Source: Planctomycetota bacterium (lineage in GTDB: Bacteria; Planctomycetota; MHYJ01; WSZJ01; JACPWG01). From it: a stretch of 50,783 bases of DNA. A program made the translations under genes and the position numbers. The notes beneath the pieces were generated by a model. It did not search any database. It saw only the letters and a program-made list of their open reading frames with translations, and was not told the DNA's origin. Positions 16,401 through 23,687 of this stretch are shown here, piece after piece (position 1 is the first letter of the stretch; every line of letters starts with the position of its first letter). The stretch spans positions 1-50,783 of the forward strand of contig JACPWG010000112.1 of the NCBI GenBank assembly GCA_016197205.1, in the 5' to 3' direction.

Positions 16401-16577
16401 GACGAAGAGCTCCGGAAGGTCCGTGGGGGACGACGGCGGGTCCCCGCCGGAGGGCGAAGTGACGAGACCGGCGGCGGCGAGGAGCAGGAGCCCCGCCAAT
16501 CGCAGGAGGCGCGGCCGGGAGAAGGAGAGGGGGCGGGGGCGACCCGGAGCTGCCGGCTCGTCATCGAGGGCGCACAT
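13449..16577 (-). CDS. DUF1573 / UshA-like / cytochrome c554 fusion protein
   Basis: A 1042-residue exported protein. After a signal peptide (RLLRLAGLLLLAAAG) come several DUF1573/ASH-like beta-sandwich units (first unit: VFRLENRGKAELLLHRVEKS, then CGC). Near residues 650-870 is a 5'-nucleotidase/UshA-like metallophosphoesterase region (FVSGDELGELRACGCFL, GG..RR, GAGDLF, VGHGDLP). The C-terminus carries four CxxCH haem motifs near residues 930, 963, 989 and 1017 (CAACH, CVPCH, CEACH, CAACH), matching a cytochrome c554-like module. A periplasmic redox role is probable; whether the phosphoesterase is active is uncertain. ATG 16577 is chosen over a TTG 18 bases upstream. No cytochrome partner gene is adjacent. 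Confidence 0.8.
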   Translation of the reverse strand: MCALDDEPAAPGRPRPLSFSRPRLLRLAGLLLLAAAGLVTSPSGGDPPSSPTDLPELFVAEPRHVFGRVRSDTPVSHVFRLENRGKAELLLHRVEKSCGCALPTYDTNTLAPGATLDLKVTLEPKGLPTSHVEKFVRVYSNDPRNDGCLLLTVAAEIVRAAAPNLEIVPPAWEFLSDGDEPLLRREIELRNAGVLPLELGPPTEAENVKLELPGTRRLDPGGRLRVGLTLDLAGAAGPVRRSLFFPSNDPRRPRAEFPIDGYVRGRPVIDVRWDHDAWSFGVIRPGETPSHAFDLYNAGQAAVPIEVVGRLATLEVRGSARAPSLLQPGERGRLELRLDEVLASGVVQAGVILQVGKVNPVLAGFRAIGYAEKAPRPAMPPEGGELAATLAPGEDRVSLDLGVVKPRDLTGVLRLTNAGAVGCRIRQAEFTGGAGPALDLPGLRLPVEFPAGGELPAKFRLDARSASGGAFEKSVYLECAGAPSRHLVVALRGYLDAPRTEGLCVGGPRVEVGVRLRREEVEVSVPVYNGADRELAVAAVVPRAGSDFTVLPTPTLYPRTLKPGEAASLPVRIRMPDRTGFLRGDLQLLPAMATPTHLLLPVEGYVREAPIPPGSARVDLFVSGDELGELRACGCFLHQLGGAARRAAALDAARGEAEAEASAGGAARALLVLGAGDLFGRPEDQPAPAEVLRLKAEFSLRALGLMRYDALVPGETDLELGAAFLAEGARRAGVALVSANLVETGSGRPAFEPTLVLEKAGLRIGLVGVLAAGIPLPAAAQASLAVAEPVGVLKRVLPELKRRCDYVVVVAHAGKIAAGRLAREVAGLADLVVVGHGDLPAAEAPPEEGAPLLGLEDRGRWLQGVRLFRTPEKGLLVHGRAALPLDDSVGESPEVARLLAAFKERLAALPAAPAAAPPPDAVAYLGSEACAACHASQHETWRASRHARAWASLESGADQHDPECVPCHSVGYGRPFGFTRVAETPGLTGVGCEACHGAGGRHARAPREAPLQKAGEESCAACHAPDHSPYFTFGVFWDRVKH

Positions 16578-17003
16578 TCTTTGCCCCGTTCCCAAGTCAG
16601 TTCCACAGCGCGGCAGTGCCGCAGCCTAGCGACGACGGAACCACAGATTTCACAGATGAACGACGATTTCACAGATTCGTAATTTGTGGAATCGCGTAGA
16701 ATCTGTGACACAAGCTCGCAAAAGCTTGTTTTTCTGGCAACGAATTCTCCGCAGAAAATTCGCGAAATCGGCGAAATGCGCGGTTCGTCTTTCGGTGTTT
16801 TAGGCGTCTTCGGTGACTCGTCCCTTTGGTTGCGGCCAGCGGCTGCCCTGGGAAATCTGTGGTTTTCGTGGGGTTCGACCCAAGCAAAAATTGTCGCAAC
16901 AAAACAATCTTCGAACGACTAGCGGCGCAGGGATTCGTGCCTGGCCCTTCGTGTCCGGAGAGCTCGATTCGCACGGGAGAGACCCCCCAGCTTGCTCCGG
17001 CCT
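16578..17003. other. Intergenic region with short word repeats
   Basis: Bases 16635-16710 carry repeated words built on ccacagatttcacagat and its inverted form. Bases 16790-16850 contain gcgtcttcggtgact and tttggttgcggcca, words shared with families R3 and R2. I see no gene or terminator. Confidence 0.6.
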
Positions 17004-17603
17004 CTACCGCCTCCGTTTGAAGGTGATCGTCACGACCAGGGCCTCTTTGCCGGCGGCGTCCAGGTAAGAGAGCGTGTAGAGGTGGGTATTCGGGTCCTGC
17101 ACCGTGAGCGTGCGCGTGAACCGCGTCGGCTTCCCCTCCAGACCCGGGCCCTCGTAGCGAAGCGTCAGGACCTTGCCCGTCGCGTCCAGCTCCCCCTCGT
17201 TGAGGTCGAGCGTGAGCGCCTTCCCGTCCACCCAAACCGCCGCGTACTTCCCCTTCTTGAGGTCGTACCCGAGGACGTTGTGGCTGTGGAGCGGACTTCC
17301 GGCCATGTCCATCTTGAAGTCGGCGATCAGCCACTTCCCGCCGCAGCCCATCTCCACCGTTTTCACCCCCTTCGCCTCCACCATCGGCCTGCCCGGCGCC
17401 GTCATGACCTGGGCCACGCCGTCCCAGGTCCCCTCGAGCGTCTTGAGGAACGCCAGCGCGGTGGCCTGGGCCTTGAGCCGGGCATCCCAGTCGACGTCGC
17501 CGGGCTTGTCGTCCGCGCAGGCCGGGCGCTGGACGGCGGCGAGACCGCTGAGGAGCGCGGCCGTCAGGACGCATCCGGCCAGGAAGCAGAGCGCGCGGGT
17601 CAT
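17004..17603 (-). CDS. Exported DUF1579-family protein
   Basis: A 199-residue protein with a signal peptide (MTRALCFLAGCVLTAALLSG). The mature part shows the DUF1579 lipocalin-like pattern: LKTLEGTWDGVAQV, CGGKWLIADF, HNVLGYDLKKGKYAAVWVDG and a run of beta strands. The biochemical role of the family is unknown. ATG 17601-17603 is supported by GGAGGAT about seven bases upstream; a longer frame to 17735 lacks such a site. It is monocistronic in this window. Confidence 0.8.
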   Translation of the reverse strand: MTRALCFLAGCVLTAALLSGLAAVQRPACADDKPGDVDWDARLKAQATALAFLKTLEGTWDGVAQVMTAPGRPMVEAKGVKTVEMGCGGKWLIADFKMDMAGSPLHSHNVLGYDLKKGKYAAVWVDGKALTLDLNEGELDATGKVLTLRYEGPGLEGKPTRFTRTLTVQDPNTHLYTLSYLDAAGKEALVVTITFKRRR

Positions 17604-17744
17604 CGTGGGATCCTCCGCGAAGCAGGAGCCTGGAATCGGGCTTCGAAGCCGGCATCCTACCGCCCGCGCGTCGGGCCCGCGAGGGTTTTCGATCTTGGCA
17701 TGGTTCAAATCGGCCGGCGAATGGGTGCCACACATCGACGTCCG

Positions 17745-17774
17745 AACGTAGGGGCGGGCCTCATGCCCGCCCTC
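17745..17774 (+). repeat. Repeat family R7, copy a (GTAGGGGCGGGCCT words)
   Basis: The words gtaggggcgggcct and cccgccctcgtgg, an imperfect palindrome. Related copies occur at 43838-43935 and 49838-49950. It directly abuts the displaced aceE 3' fragment. Confidence 0.7.
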
Positions 17775-17888
17775 GTGGCGACGCTGGGCGCGCTGGCGCG
17801 GTCGAAGCGGATCCCGTCGACGACGGTGGTCCGCGCGATCGCGAAGTATGGCATCGACGGCGACGCGGCAAACCCGTCGGGGCGGTAG
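17775..17888 (+). pseudogene. Displaced duplicate of the aceE 3' end
   Basis: These 114 bases align with 11909-12022, the final 37 codons and stop of aceE, with about a dozen substitutions. In frame it reads LARSKRIPSTTVV and AANPSGR followed by TAG. The similarity continues about 25 bases past the stop (ggggcggggagg). No ThDP enzyme body lies upstream; the fragment joins a R7 repeat. It is a relic of a second aceE copy or of a local duplication. Confidence 0.85.
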
Positions 17889-17910
17889 GGGCGGGGGGAG
17901 GAGGGGCGGC

Positions 17911-17954
17911 GAGAGACCTTCGGAGGCGCGCCGAGAGACCTTCGGAGGCGCGCC
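17911..17954 (+). repeat. Tandem duplication of a 22-bp unit
   Basis: The unit gagagaccttcggaggcgc (plus gcc) occurs twice head-to-tail at 17911-17932 and 17933-17954 with no mismatch. Confidence 0.9.
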
Positions 17955-17966
17955 GCGAAGCCCAGA

Positions 17967-18086
17967 GTGGAGAAGCTGTTCTTGGATGCGCTGGGGTTGT
18001 CCCCGAAGAAGCGAGCCGCCCTGGCCGGTCGTCTGGTCGGCCTCGATACGCAGTCGCCCGTCGTGGACGCTGTGGCTACGGATTGA
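17967..18086 (+). pseudogene. Short fragment resembling an addiction-module antitoxin
   Basis: A GTG at 17967 opens 39 codons reading VEKLFLDALGLSPKKRAALA. This resembles the N-terminal helix pair of TIGR02574-type antitoxins (leucine-rich helix, P..RA.LA..L). Such proteins are normally about 70 residues, so this would be truncated, and no toxin gene follows. The end overlaps the convergent retropepsin-like gene. Tentative. Confidence 0.3.
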
Positions 18087-18722
18087 CCACGACCTCTCGG
18101 GCAGGGCCGCGGAACAAAATCTCCAGGCGATTCAGAACGTCACGGCCCAGAAGCCTCTCGTCACCAGCAAAGTCCGCTTGCAGCCGACACGGGTACTCGT
18201 TGCCATCCAGCTCCACCCATACGAGGAAGGCCAGCGTGGGGGTCGTACTACCCCCGACGCCCCCCATCAGCCCTGGCACGCCGAGTGCCGGGTCGAGTCG
18301 GAGGTGTTGACAGTCAAGCCAGGGCAAGGCACTCGCGTCCGCGCCCGTGTCGAAATCACCCGATCCAGCACCTCTCCAGGCGACCCCCTCGTGACGCGGA
18401 ACTCGACGTTGATCCTCGGCAACGCCTCACCGGTGTAGGCCGTGTCATAAGCAAAGCCGGCTCGACGCATCCGGCATGGCTCGTCTTCCCGTCCGACGCA
18501 GATCAAATATGGGTGCAGTCCCGACTGCTGGGCGGCGTGGAGCACTTCGACCGGACTCGTTCCGGAAGCGACCACTGCCCCCTTGGCGAAGCCGATCCAC
18601 TGCCCACGGTACTGAAGAAGCAAGCTGTCACGAACGGCCCAGTAGCCCTCTTCGTTCTTGCGCCAGTCGGGATGCAGCCGGCTGGCAATCTCAGGTGGCA
18701 GCCCGTCGGCAAGACTTCTCAT
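18076..18722 (-). pseudogene. DUF5678 / retropepsin-like aspartic protease gene with a frameshift
   Basis: ATG 18722 (GGAGG six bases upstream) opens a frame containing the DUF5678-like core YWAVRDSLLLQYRGQWIGFA and later LPRINVEFR. Near 18352 one base is missing: continuing in the next frame gives FDTGADASALPWLD, the retropepsin active-site DTGA motif, and the frame then runs to a stop at 18076 through LLGRDVLNRLEI. The two halves together give about 215 residues, the expected arrangement of a N-terminal DUF5678 region and a C-terminal aspartyl protease. The lesion could be genuine decay or an assembly error. A programmed shift is less likely because there is no slippery heptamer. Confidence 0.7.
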
Positions 18723-19044
18723 TGGCGCCTCCAGATCGGCCTTGGAACACCGGCTTCGAACCTCTCCGGCTCGGGAGCAGGCTCTGCCTGCGCCCATTCT
18801 ACTACGCCCAGCGACCGCGTGCAATCCCGCCATCGATCCGCTCAAGCCGCTCTCGCCGGTGTCGCGTCCCACCTTGAGAGGGACGGCCGTCAGGCTGCAC
18901 GTTGATCTTTCGAGGTGGCAGCGGCTAAGATGTCGCTGTTGGAGAGGATCTTCCTTCGTCCCCCGATGGGCGACCTCGCGTCACGTTCAGGGCGTCCGGA
19001 CCCCGAGCCCGGCGATCGGGTTGACCTTCAGACGGCAGCACGAC
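18723..19044. other. Intergenic region without a supported gene
   Basis: This stretch separates the divergent retropepsin-like gene and the WD40 gene. The WD40 reading frame is open through it, but the translation there is arginine/serine-rich and unlike the family. No promoter pair or repeat was recognised. Confidence 0.5.
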
Positions 19045-20079
19045 ATGCGGTACGAGAACCTGGGGTGGGCGGCCGACAACTTCGCGGGCCCCGTCCCGCG
19101 CGAGCTGGTCCATTCCACGAATGGCAGGCTCGAGCTGCTGCAGCTCCTCGGCTCGCGCCGGTGGCGCCACGGCGGCTCGATTCGCTGCATGGACGTGGAG
19201 CCATCGGGCGGCTCGGTCGTGACCGGCGGGCACGATCATCAGGTGCGCATCTGGGAATTCCCCCGAGGCCGTCAAATCGCCTGTCTACGGTCCCACGAAG
19301 GCCCGATCGTCGCGGTCAAGTTCCATCCGGATGGCCAACGCTTGTTTTCCGTCTCAAGCGACGGCCGGGTCCGCATGTGGAGCCGGACAGAGCAGCGGGA
19401 GCTTGCCACCTGGACCTCGTCCGGACGGTGGTGCCCTCACGCCAGGTTCAGCGAGGACGCGCGGCGGCTCGTCCTGGCCCTCCCTTCCGATGCCGGAGAC
19501 CGCTTCGAAGCATGGGACCTGGAAGCCGGCCGGTGCCTCGCAGTCGGTACCGGCTGCTGGCGTCGGCTGACTTCGTTGGCGCTGGAGCCGGCCGGCGCCT
19601 GTGCGATGATGGGCGACTCCCGGGAGAGGTTTCTCGAGTTCTGGGACGCCCGAACCGCGACGCGGCTCGCGCGAGTACCGAGCAGTGCCACGCGCGCGAT
19701 CGCCGCGCTGCCGCAGTGGAGTCGGATCGGCCGCGTTGCTGCCGGGCAGGTGGTCGCCCTCGCTTGGCACCCGAGCGGGCCCTGGCTGGCGCTGAGCTGT
19801 CATGATGGTGCGATCATCCTCTTCGATTTGGCGGAACGTCGTGAGCTCCGCCGCTGGCAGGGACACCGGGCCCCGGCCCTCGCCCTGGCTTGGTCCGGGG
19901 ACGGCCGTGTCCTGTGCTCGGCCGGGTTCGATGGCAAGCTGTTCCTCTGGGACCCGACCACCGGGGAGCCTTTCGACTCGATGGTCGTGGATGGGCGCCC
20001 CCGGCGGGTGGTCCTCCGCGGGAATTTGCTGCTGAGCGCCAACGAGGACACGACGGCGACGATTTATCGCTGGAGGTAG
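19045..20079 (+). CDS. WD40-repeat protein
   Basis: A 344-residue beta-propeller protein. Blade ends are visible at GGHDHQVRIWEFPRG, SSDGRVRMWSRTEQREL, HDGAIILFDLAERRELRRW, AGFDGKLFLWDPTTGE and NEDTTATIYRW, giving about six or seven blades. There is no signal peptide, so it is probably a cytosolic interaction scaffold. ATG 19045 begins the plausible protein; the frame continues upstream to 18658 but over sequence antisense to another gene. The ribosome site is weak and a TTG at 19021 is an alternative. In many relatives such propellers are fused to a kinase or caspase, which is absent here. Confidence 0.75.
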   Translation: MRYENLGWAADNFAGPVPRELVHSTNGRLELLQLLGSRRWRHGGSIRCMDVEPSGGSVVTGGHDHQVRIWEFPRGRQIACLRSHEGPIVAVKFHPDGQRLFSVSSDGRVRMWSRTEQRELATWTSSGRWCPHARFSEDARRLVLALPSDAGDRFEAWDLEAGRCLAVGTGCWRRLTSLALEPAGACAMMGDSRERFLEFWDARTATRLARVPSSATRAIAALPQWSRIGRVAAGQVVALAWHPSGPWLALSCHDGAIILFDLAERRELRRWQGHRAPALALAWSGDGRVLCSAGFDGKLFLWDPTTGEPFDSMVVDGRPRRVVLRGNLLLSANEDTTATIYRWR

Positions 20080-20151
20080 CATCCCGCGTGTTGCGAGCTC
20101 GAAGCGAGGAGGCTTGGCTCCTGCGGCCCGACCGCGTACTCCGGAAAGGCG

Positions 20152-20180
20152 TTGACGCTCCTTCCCTCGCGCGGTAGAAT
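20152..20180 (+). promoter_or_regulatory. Promoter of the fluoride-riboswitch operon
   Basis: TTGACG (20152-20157), exactly 17 bases, TAGAAT (20175-20180). Both boxes are near consensus and the expected start of transcription (about 20187) lies just before the riboswitch. Confidence 0.75.
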
Positions 20181-20205
20181 CCCGCGGTCACGTCGGTCGC
20201 CCCCA

Positions 20206-20280
20206 CGGGGAATGGAGTCTCCCCTCAACCGCCCCTCGGGGCTGATGACTCCTACCGGGCCGCAAGGTCCCCGTAGGAGG
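20206..20280 (+). promoter_or_regulatory. Fluoride riboswitch (crcB motif) with SD-sequestering stem
   Basis: The aptamer at about 20206-20256 shows the crcB-motif elements: GGGGAAUGGAGUCUCCCC, a GCCCC...GGGGC hairpin and GCUGAUGACUCCUACC. The 3' strand of the aptamer (CUCCUAC, 20249-20255) can alternatively pair with GUAGGAG (20273-20279), which is the Shine-Dalgarno sequence of crcB, extended by a GGG/CCC helix. Ligand binding would hold CUCCUAC in the aptamer and free the ribosome site. This indicates translational control by fluoride. Confidence 0.93.
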
Positions 20281-20286
20281 CCCTCC

Positions 20287-20667
20287 ATGCTCAAGGCCCT
20301 GCTCGTCGGGCTCGGCGGCTTCCTCGGCGCCATCGCTCGCTACGAGCTCTCCGGCCTCGTCCATCGCTACCTGAGTGCGTCCTTTCCCTACGGTACCCTC
20401 GTCGTCAATGTCCTCGGCTGCCTCGCGATCGGCGGCGTCCTCCACCTCGTCGAGGACCGATCCCTCCTTGGGCCGAATACGCGCCTCTTCCTGACGATCG
20501 GGATCCTGGGCGGCTTCACGACGTTCTCGTCCTTCGGCTACGAAACGATGGAGTTGCTCCGCGACGGCGAGTCGGCGCTCGCCCTCGCAAACGTGGCCGG
20601 AAACGTGGTCCTTGGCCTTGGCGCGGTCTGGCTCGGCCGGACGGTCCCGCGCCTGGTCGGCATGTGA
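20287..20667 (+). CDS. crcB: Fluoride exporter CrcB/FluC
   Basis: A 126-residue membrane protein with four hydrophobic helices. It has the CrcB signatures GGFLGAIARYEL, PYGTLVVNVLGC and GGFTTFSSFGYETM. Fluc proteins are dual-topology dimers that conduct fluoride out of the cell. ATG 20287 follows TAGGAGG with a 7-base spacer; the upstream in-frame codons are the riboswitch. It is the first gene of a two-gene operon with the DUF190 gene, ten bases downstream. Confidence 0.96.
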   Translation: MLKALLVGLGGFLGAIARYELSGLVHRYLSASFPYGTLVVNVLGCLAIGGVLHLVEDRSLLGPNTRLFLTIGILGGFTTFSSFGYETMELLRDGESALALANVAGNVVLGLGAVWLGRTVPRLVGM

Positions 20668-20677
20668 GGAGGCGGAG

Positions 20678-21019
20678 ATGAAGATCGAAGGGGAAGGCCG
20701 ACTCTTGCGGATTTTCGTGGGGGAGAGCGACCGGTGGGAGGGAAAGCCCCTCTACGAGGAGATCGTGCGGAAGGCGCGGGAAAAGGGCATGGCCGGGGCC
20801 ACCGTCCTCCGGGGCGTGGAGGGCTTCGGCGCGCACAGCCGCATCCACACCACGAAGATCCTGCGCCTCTCCGACGACCTGCCGATCGTGGTCGAAATCG
20901 TGGACAAGGCGGAGCGGATCCAGTCGATCCTCCCGGAACTGGATCGGATGGTGACCGAAGGGCTGATCACGCTCGAGAGCGTCCACATCATCGCCTACCG
21001 GCACGACCCGAAGGTCTGA
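20678..21019 (+). CDS. DUF190-family protein
   Basis: A 113-residue protein of the DUF190 family, a ferredoxin-like fold related to PII. The characteristic block is GKPLYEEIVRKAREKGMAGA followed by TVLRGVEGFG and a C-terminal IIAYRHDP. DUF190 genes are often located beside crcB, so a regulatory or accessory role in fluoride resistance is inferred. The start is ten bases after the crcB stop and has GAGGAGGCGGAG before it, so the two genes share the riboswitch transcript. Confidence 0.92.
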   Translation: MKIEGEGRLLRIFVGESDRWEGKPLYEEIVRKAREKGMAGATVLRGVEGFGAHSRIHTTKILRLSDDLPIVVEIVDKAERIQSILPELDRMVTEGLITLESVHIIAYRHDPKV

Positions 21020-21064
21020 GCGCTCGATTCGCGCGGGGATCCCGCGCTCGAACCGCTCGCGATC

Positions 21065-21538
21065 CTAGCGCCGTCCGTACGCCTTCTTCAAGCTCTTGAT
21101 GTCGAGCTTCTTCATCCGCAGCACCGCCTGCAGGACTCGCTCGGCCCGCGCGGCATCTGGATCGCTCAACATGCCACCCAGGACGGTCGGCACGATCTGC
21201 CAGGACAGCCCATACTTGTCCTTGAGCCAGCCGCACTCCACCTTCTTGCCGCCCGCCGAGAGTTTCTCCCACAGCCGATCCACTTCTCGCTGCGTCTCGC
21301 AATTCACCACGAACGACACGGCCTCGGTGAACTTGAAGTGAGGCCCGCCGTTCACCGCGAGAAATTCCTGCCCATCGAGGCTAAACCTCACGGTACGCAC
21401 GCTGCCCTTTGGCCGAGGCGCGCCCTCCCCGTAGCGTGTGACCTCGCCGAGCTTGGAGTTCCTGAAAAGGGAGGCGTAGAAGCGAGCCGCCTCTTCGGCC
21501 TGGTTGTCGAACCACAGACACGGGGTGAGCTTCTGCAT
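21065..21538 (-). CDS. VOC-superfamily (PhnB-like) protein
   Basis: A 157-residue protein of the PhnB/YjdN-like branch of the vicinal-oxygen-chelate superfamily. It shows KLTPCLWFDNQAEEAARFY, FSLDGQEFLAVNGGP, FVVNCETQREVDRLWEKLS and the closing DKYGLSWQIVPTVL. The reaction is unknown for most members; many are annotated as demethylubiquinone methyltransferase-like without evidence. ATG 21538 follows AGAGGACAGG. The gene is convergent with the crcB operon. Confidence 0.88.
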   Translation of the reverse strand: MQKLTPCLWFDNQAEEAARFYASLFRNSKLGEVTRYGEGAPRPKGSVRTVRFSLDGQEFLAVNGGPHFKFTEAVSFVVNCETQREVDRLWEKLSAGGKKVECGWLKDKYGLSWQIVPTVLGGMLSDPDAARAERVLQAVLRMKKLDIKSLKKAYGRR

Positions 21539-21612
21539 CCTGTCCTCTCTCCTGTCGCTTCCGTGCGTCTCCCTCGGGATGAAACCCTGCCCGAGGCCGC
21601 CGACACGCGGGC

Positions 21613-22728
21613 TCATCCGAAGGTGGTTTTGCAGCCGGCGCACGCGCGCAGGCGCAGCACGAACCCGAGGTGGCGGTAGCAGGCCGGGCAGCGCCAGTTG
21701 AGCCAGGAAAAGGAAACGAGCGCGACGGAAAGGGCGAGGGCGAGTGGGGCGATTTCCGACGGCGCGAGTCCCGCCGCGGCGCCGGCGGGCACGCAGAGGA
21801 CGAGCAGCGCGAGCAGGATCGCCATCACGACGGCCTGGCGGGAGGAAGTGCCTCGCCACCGGAGCCAGGTCCTCGACCCCGCCGGGCCGGGCGGCTGCCC
21901 CGGTCCGGTCGCGCTCGGGACCCGGCGGAACGGGGACGCGGCCAGCGAGCGCCCGAAGAGGGCGATGTACCACGCCACGCCCAGGATCCAGACCGGTCCG
22001 AGTACCCAGCCCACGTCGACGCCGCAGCGTTGGTAAAAGCCGGGGAGGTCGTAGGCCGCGTGGAGTCCCGCGGCCGCGCCGATGCCTCGGAGGAGCACGC
22101 GATCCGGCGCCCGTTCCAGGACCTGGCGCGACAGCGCATACCCGAGGATGCCGGACCACGCGACGTGGCCGATGGTGCTCAACACGGCCCGGAGCGGCGC
22201 CACGACCCAGAACGCCTGCACCGCGGCGCGGGCGTCCATGCCGATCGGACCCAGTCCCGACGCTCCGGAGGCGAGTGTGGTTTCTCCGGCCAGGGTCGGC
22301 GGCCCCCCGAAATACGCCTGGCACGTGTAGATGAAGTTCTCGCTCGCGGCGAACCCGAGCGCGGCCGCGGCCATGTAGACCATGCCGTCGACAGGTTCGT
22401 TGAAGTTCGCGTCCGCGCGCGTGCGGCTCGACACCACCACGTATTTCACCACCTCTTCGTTCAGCGCGGCGAGTCCGACCACGACCGGCAGGAGGGCGAG
22501 CGAGGCGCCACGTCCGTACGCCGAGAGCAGCGAGTCCAAGGACAGGGCCCCGACCTGCAGGAGCAGCGTGTTCATGCCGTAGGCCCAGGGTCCCGCGACC
22601 ATCCCCCAGAGGAAGACCTGGAGGAGAAGCGGGCCCGGCTCGGGCTCGTAGAGGTCCTGGCTGCGGAAGAAGCCGAGCCAGAGAAGCGGAGGCGTCAACG
22701 ATGTGAGAAGCGCGAGGAAGACGATCAT
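21613..22728 (-). CDS. PrsW-family intramembrane metalloprotease
   Basis: About 371 residues with eight or nine hydrophobic segments. The PrsW signatures are visible: ALNEEVVKYVVV (EExxK) in one helix, GFAASENFIY in another, and conserved histidines later (STIGHVAWSGILGYAL and LHAAYDL). PrsW of Bacillus cleaves an anti-sigma factor within the membrane; the target here is unknown. The C-terminus adds a zinc-ribbon-like CPAC...CAGC pair. ATG 22728 is chosen; a GTG 42 bases upstream is possible. No strong ribosome site is visible for either. Confidence 0.85.
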   Translation of the reverse strand: MIVFLALLTSLTPPLLWLGFFRSQDLYEPEPGPLLLQVFLWGMVAGPWAYGMNTLLLQVGALSLDSLLSAYGRGASLALLPVVVGLAALNEEVVKYVVVSSRTRADANFNEPVDGMVYMAAAALGFAASENFIYTCQAYFGGPPTLAGETTLASGASGLGPIGMDARAAVQAFWVVAPLRAVLSTIGHVAWSGILGYALSRQVLERAPDRVLLRGIGAAAGLHAAYDLPGFYQRCGVDVGWVLGPVWILGVAWYIALFGRSLAASPFRRVPSATGPGQPPGPAGSRTWLRWRGTSSRQAVVMAILLALLVLCVPAGAAAGLAPSEIAPLALALSVALVSFSWLNWRCPACYRHLGFVLRLRACAGCKTTFG

Positions 22729-23196
22729 TGGGCAGGTTCCGCAGGGAGGTGCGGCTTGCGCGGAGGACACCAGGTCGGGGGAGGCGAGGGCCGCCCTCCT
22801 GGAGGGCTCGCGGGGGTTGCGGGTACTCTATCCCTCGGCGGGAGTCGCGTCAAGGCCGTGCTCCCGACCGCTCGCCCGGCTCGCGCACCGTCCGCGGGCT
22901 CGGTGCCGGCCGGCCCTGGCGCGCTCTCTCTGCGCGGAGGACCGGATGGCCCTCGCTGAGACCGTCGCCGAGGTACCGCGGAAGCGGCAGGAGAATGCGG
23001 AGAGGGAGCGTCGGGCGCGCGAAAAAGGGATGCGGAGCGGGGAGTGGCGTAGGAGCGCCTGGACCCGTTGACGAACTTCAGTCACCGCTCCTGGGGGCGC
23101 GGGCCTCCGGCTCGCGCGAACGGCACACGGCCGGCGATTCGCAGGAACGGCGGGGATAGCCCTGCCCGAAGGTCGTCCACCCTCCCGCGTCCTCCG
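22729..23196. other. Intergenic region with a fragment of repeat R5
   Basis: Bases 23083-23118 (ctgggggcgcgggcctccgg) match the core of family R5. The remainder is GC-rich and holds nothing that I can identify. Confidence 0.55.
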
Positions 23197-23604
23197 CTAT
23201 TTTCCCTTCATCACGATCTCGAGCACACCGGTCGCCGCGTCGTACTTGTACTCGCAACCGGCCGGGAGTGGAAGAGGGTCGCCGTAGGGTTTGAGCTCCT
23301 CCAGCGACTTCGGGTATCGTCCGTTCTTCACCTGGAAGGTCATGATCCGCTCCTTCGTCATCTCGAGCCCCTGGCTCAGCAGGAGCTTCGCCTTCGCGTC
23401 ATTGAGGCGATCGTAGTACTCGACCGGGTTGGAGAGCGGACTCACGTTGCGCAGGTCGGCCGCCGCCGGAGCGGTCGTGGGTGGCGCGGCGGACGGCGGC
23501 GCGGCGGGTGTCGCCGGTTCGTCCTTGCCGCACCCCGCGACAAGCGTGAGAAGCAGGCAGAGCGAGCCGAACAGGATGGGGGCGCGAAAGGCTCTGTTGG
23601 TCAT
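23197..23604 (-). CDS. Small lipoprotein of unknown function
   Basis: A 135-residue protein starting MTNRAFRAPILFGSLCLLL with a lipobox LVAGC, so it is predicted to be acylated on that cysteine and anchored in the envelope. An Ala/Pro linker follows and then a compact domain, LLSQGLEMTKERIMTFQVKN and GRYPKSLEELKPYGDPLP, resembling the C-terminal part of type-II-secretion/pilin-like proteins (NGRYPxSLEEL). ATG 23604 is chosen because it begins the signal sequence. Function is unknown. Confidence 0.75.
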   Translation of the reverse strand: MTNRAFRAPILFGSLCLLLTLVAGCGKDEPATPAAPPSAAPPTTAPAAADLRNVSPLSNPVEYYDRLNDAKAKLLLSQGLEMTKERIMTFQVKNGRYPKSLEELKPYGDPLPLPAGCEYKYDAATGVLEIVMKGK

Positions 23605-23687
23605 GGGGCAGCACTTCCGAAAACAAAGAAGACCGCGCGGAGGATCGCCACCGCGACACCTCAGGCGCCAAGACGGTTTGCGCCCGC

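Noticed and set aside
13329..16682. Plus-strand open frame of about 1117 codons
   Set aside because: Antisense shadow of the DUF1573/UshA/cytochrome gene, whose haem motifs and domains are clear on the minus strand.
18346..18360. Programmed ribosomal frameshift in the retropepsin-like gene
   Set aside because: No slippery heptamer or obvious downstream pseudoknot; a one-base deletion or assembly error is simpler.
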